Below the pieces are notes generated by a model. It was not told where the DNA came from and did not search any database. It saw only the letters and a list, made by a program, of their open reading frames with translations. From Eudromia elegans (taxonomy: Eukaryota > Chordata > Aves > Tinamiformes > Tinamidae), in the NCBI GenBank assembly GCA_003342815.1, contig PTEX01000481.1, positions 1,551-65,550 of the forward strand: DNA of 64,000 nt. Reading direction: 5' to 3'. Positions 63,801-64,000 of this stretch are shown here, one piece after another. The position numbers were made by a program, and so were the translations under genes. How positions within the stretch are numbered: the first letter of the stretch is position 1; the number at the start of each line of letters is the position of its first letter.

Positions 63801-64000
63801 AGGACAAAGAGTGAACAGACAAAGCCATAGAAGAAGAGTTTCTGCTATCCTGGACTCCAGGGAAATGGTCACTTGACACCTGCCAGCATAGGACCTGCTT
63901 CTCAGTATTCGTACCTGAGAGGTGCTGGAAGAGGAAATAGGAATCATAGAATGCTTAAGGTTGGAAGGGACCTCTAGAGATCATCTAGTCCAACCCCCCT
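31296..64000 (+). CDS. NRBP1: Nuclear receptor-binding protein 1, first 11 coding exons
   Basis: Pseudokinase adaptor found in the cytosol and ER-Golgi, linked to vesicle traffic, Rac signalling and a cullin/Elongin substrate-receptor role. Exons in the window: 31296-31502, 44950-45072, 45428-45529, 45621-45710, 46129-46169, 47443-47537, 60781-60864, 61133-61191, 62312-62410, 62485-62617, 62847-62949. Total 1136 nt, about 378 residues of some 535; the C-terminal exons lie past the right edge. The N-terminus (MSEGE) is acidic ([18 protein letters not shown]). The kinase-like fold lacks a glycine loop, has HGN in place of the catalytic HRD, and has KIGS where DFG should be. NHVKTC, FFAPEY and [12 protein letters not shown] follow. 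The 13.4 and 13.2 kb introns are the first and sixth. The stretch from 62950 is intron 11. Confidence 0.96.
33060..33620. promoter_or_regulatory. Intronic CpG island with RFX, CRE-like and CCAAT motifs
   Basis: A GC- and CpG-rich island lies 1.6 kb inside NRBP1 intron 1. It holds CCAAT at 33263-33267, a CRE-like TGACATCA at 33287-33294, and GTCGCCTAGCAAC at 33327-33339, which fits the RFX X-box form GTNRCC-N-RGYAAC. It could be an alternative NRBP1 promoter, an antisense promoter or an enhancer. A short open frame from 33088 (MAGGLFG...) has no recognisable homology. Confidence 0.55.
33500..33600. repeat. Degenerate tandem repeat, core CCCCCTGGGAAGGCCAG
   Basis: Four imperfect copies of a unit about 25-30 bp long occur in a row (cores near 33507, 33538, 33563 and 33586). 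They form the right flank of the intronic CpG island. Confidence 0.5.
34785..34826. repeat. T-rich simple repeat (TTTTTG)n
   Basis: A low-complexity run of T5G units ends in a T11 tract, in NRBP1 intron 1. A single N sits just before it at 34784. Confidence 0.8.
35776..35859. repeat. Tandem duplication, unit 42 bp
   Basis: Two copies start at 35776 and 35818, each beginning GTGCCATGG and holding GCAGGCTGTGGGT and TCCCTGCAC. They differ at about six positions. Confidence 0.7.
38825..40229 (+). mobile_element. CR1 LINE, 5'-truncated, largely open reverse transcriptase
   Basis: About 1.4 kb of a CR1 non-LTR retrotransposon. The reading frame covers most of the reverse transcriptase: NVTPVFKKG and [13 protein letters not shown] at the start, [11 protein letters not shown], then [13 protein letters not shown], the catalytic box FADD, and the C-terminal segment through [11 protein letters not shown] frame change occurs near 39250, between the two halves. 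Four codons or bases contain N. The 5' part of the element (ORF1, endonuclease) is missing, as is usual for CR1. The 3' end is TTCCAACCTTAAGCATTCTATGAT. No long poly(A) is expected, since CR1 ends in short octamer repeats. The openness suggests a fairly young insertion. Confidence 0.95.
48827..48896 (+). repeat. (GAA)n followed by A48
   Basis: About seven GAA units run straight into 48 adenines. It is a pure polypurine tract of 70 bases on the plus strand. There is no recognisable retrocopy upstream whose tail it could be. Confidence 0.9.
51813..51897. repeat. TA/TG-rich microsatellite
   Basis: Interrupted runs of TATATA, ATGTATAT and TACACACACA occur over about 85 bases in NRBP1 intron 6. 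Confidence 0.85.
53375..53466. repeat. Tandem duplication, unit 46 bp
   Basis: Copies start at 53375 and 53421, both AGATACCTGAGAC, followed by GCTTCAC or ACTTCAT and both with AAATCATGTGGG. They differ at roughly eight positions. Confidence 0.75.
54833..55050 (-). mobile_element. CR1 LINE 3' fragment, minus orientation
   Basis: The plus strand reads GAGGTTGGCAGGGACTCTGG and GGTCCAACCCCCCTGCTCCA, the reverse complement of a CR1 3' end, then CCAAGGATGGAGACCCCACA, an internal CR1 block. It is diverged, so this is an older copy. The right edge near 55050 is approximate. Confidence 0.85.
56905..57205 (+). mobile_element. CR1 LINE 3' fragment, plus orientation
   Basis: Recognisable CR1 3' segments follow one another: a GTGGCCAGTGACATGG-like block, GAGAGTGACAGAGC, GGCTGCCCAGGGG, GGAGTCTCCTTCTCTGGA, and the terminal GATCTCTAGAGGTCCC with TTCTGTGATTCTGTGA. 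It is moderately diverged and strongly 5'-truncated. Confidence 0.9.
62809..62846 (+). promoter_or_regulatory. Unusual 3' splice site before NRBP1 exon 11
   Basis: The acceptor AAATAG (62841-62846) is preceded by C15 (62809-62823), an ATATATATA stretch and T8. The pyrimidine tract is therefore a C homopolymer, an AT interruption and a T run. The coding frame after 62846 ([10 protein letters not shown]) matches the family and fixes the acceptor. Confidence 0.8.
63942..64000 (-). mobile_element. CR1 LINE 3' end, cut by the window edge
   Basis: AATCATAGAATGCTTAAGG, then TTGGAAGGGACCTCTAGA and the TCCAACCCCC block, are the reverse complement of a CR1 tail almost identical to the end of the copy at 38.8-40.2 kb. 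The element continues past the right edge, inside NRBP1 intron 11. Confidence 0.9.

Noticed and set aside
1-64000. CRISPR arrays, tRNA or rRNA genes, box C/D snoRNAs, DNA transposons and retroviral elements
   Set aside because: I looked for regular spaced repeats, clover-leaf motifs, paired C/D boxes in introns, terminal inverted repeats and LTR-type ends, and found none that I could support by eye.

Overview
The window is vertebrate nuclear DNA, most likely from a bird. The protein-coding genes are compact and rich in introns, with CpG-island promoters. All interspersed repeats that I can recognise are CR1-type LINE fragments, the dominant repeat of bird genomes. I cannot name the species. 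Scattered single N bases and two N blocks (12739-13008 and 30930-31181) mark it as a draft assembly.

It holds five recognisable genes, in an order that matches human 2p23 as I recall it: EIF2B4 (minus, 777-5196), SNX17 (plus, 5714-10652), ZNF513 (minus, 11456-13017), PPM1G (minus, 14324-30440) and NRBP1 (plus, 31296 to beyond the right edge). I rebuilt exons from splice junctions and family similarity. EIF2B4 closes as 13 exons and 538 residues, SNX17 as 15 exons and 470 residues, and PPM1G as 10 exons and 559 residues. The first 11 coding exons of NRBP1 are present. ZNF513 lacks part of its N-terminus because it falls in an N block. The CpG-rich first 600 bases are probably the promoter side of a further gene to the left; in mammals the neighbour is GTF3C2.

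Layout: 1-0.7 kb is a CpG island with a repeated octamer-like/GC-box module. 0.7-13 kb is gene-dense, with EIF2B4 and SNX17 head to head over a shared promoter carrying two perfect CREs, and SNX17 and ZNF513 tail to tail with their poly(A) signals about 100 bp apart. 14-30.5 kb is PPM1G, with CR1 remnants in its larger introns. PPM1G and NRBP1 are head to head over a second CpG island, which the N block interrupts. From 31.3 kb on is NRBP1, dominated by two introns of about 13 kb; the first holds a second CpG island and a 1.4 kb CR1 with a largely open reverse-transcriptase frame.

The genes do not form one pathway. They are housekeeping or regulatory: translation initiation and stress response (EIF2B4), endosomal recycling (SNX17), transcription (ZNF513), nuclear protein phosphatase (PPM1G), and a pseudokinase adaptor (NRBP1). 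I saw no mobile system, CRISPR array or wholly new gene. The most interesting signals are a minisatellite built from the EIF2B4 exon edge and its splice donor, the twin CREs, the four-finger duplication in ZNF513, and an RFX/CRE/CCAAT cluster in the NRBP1 intronic CpG island.
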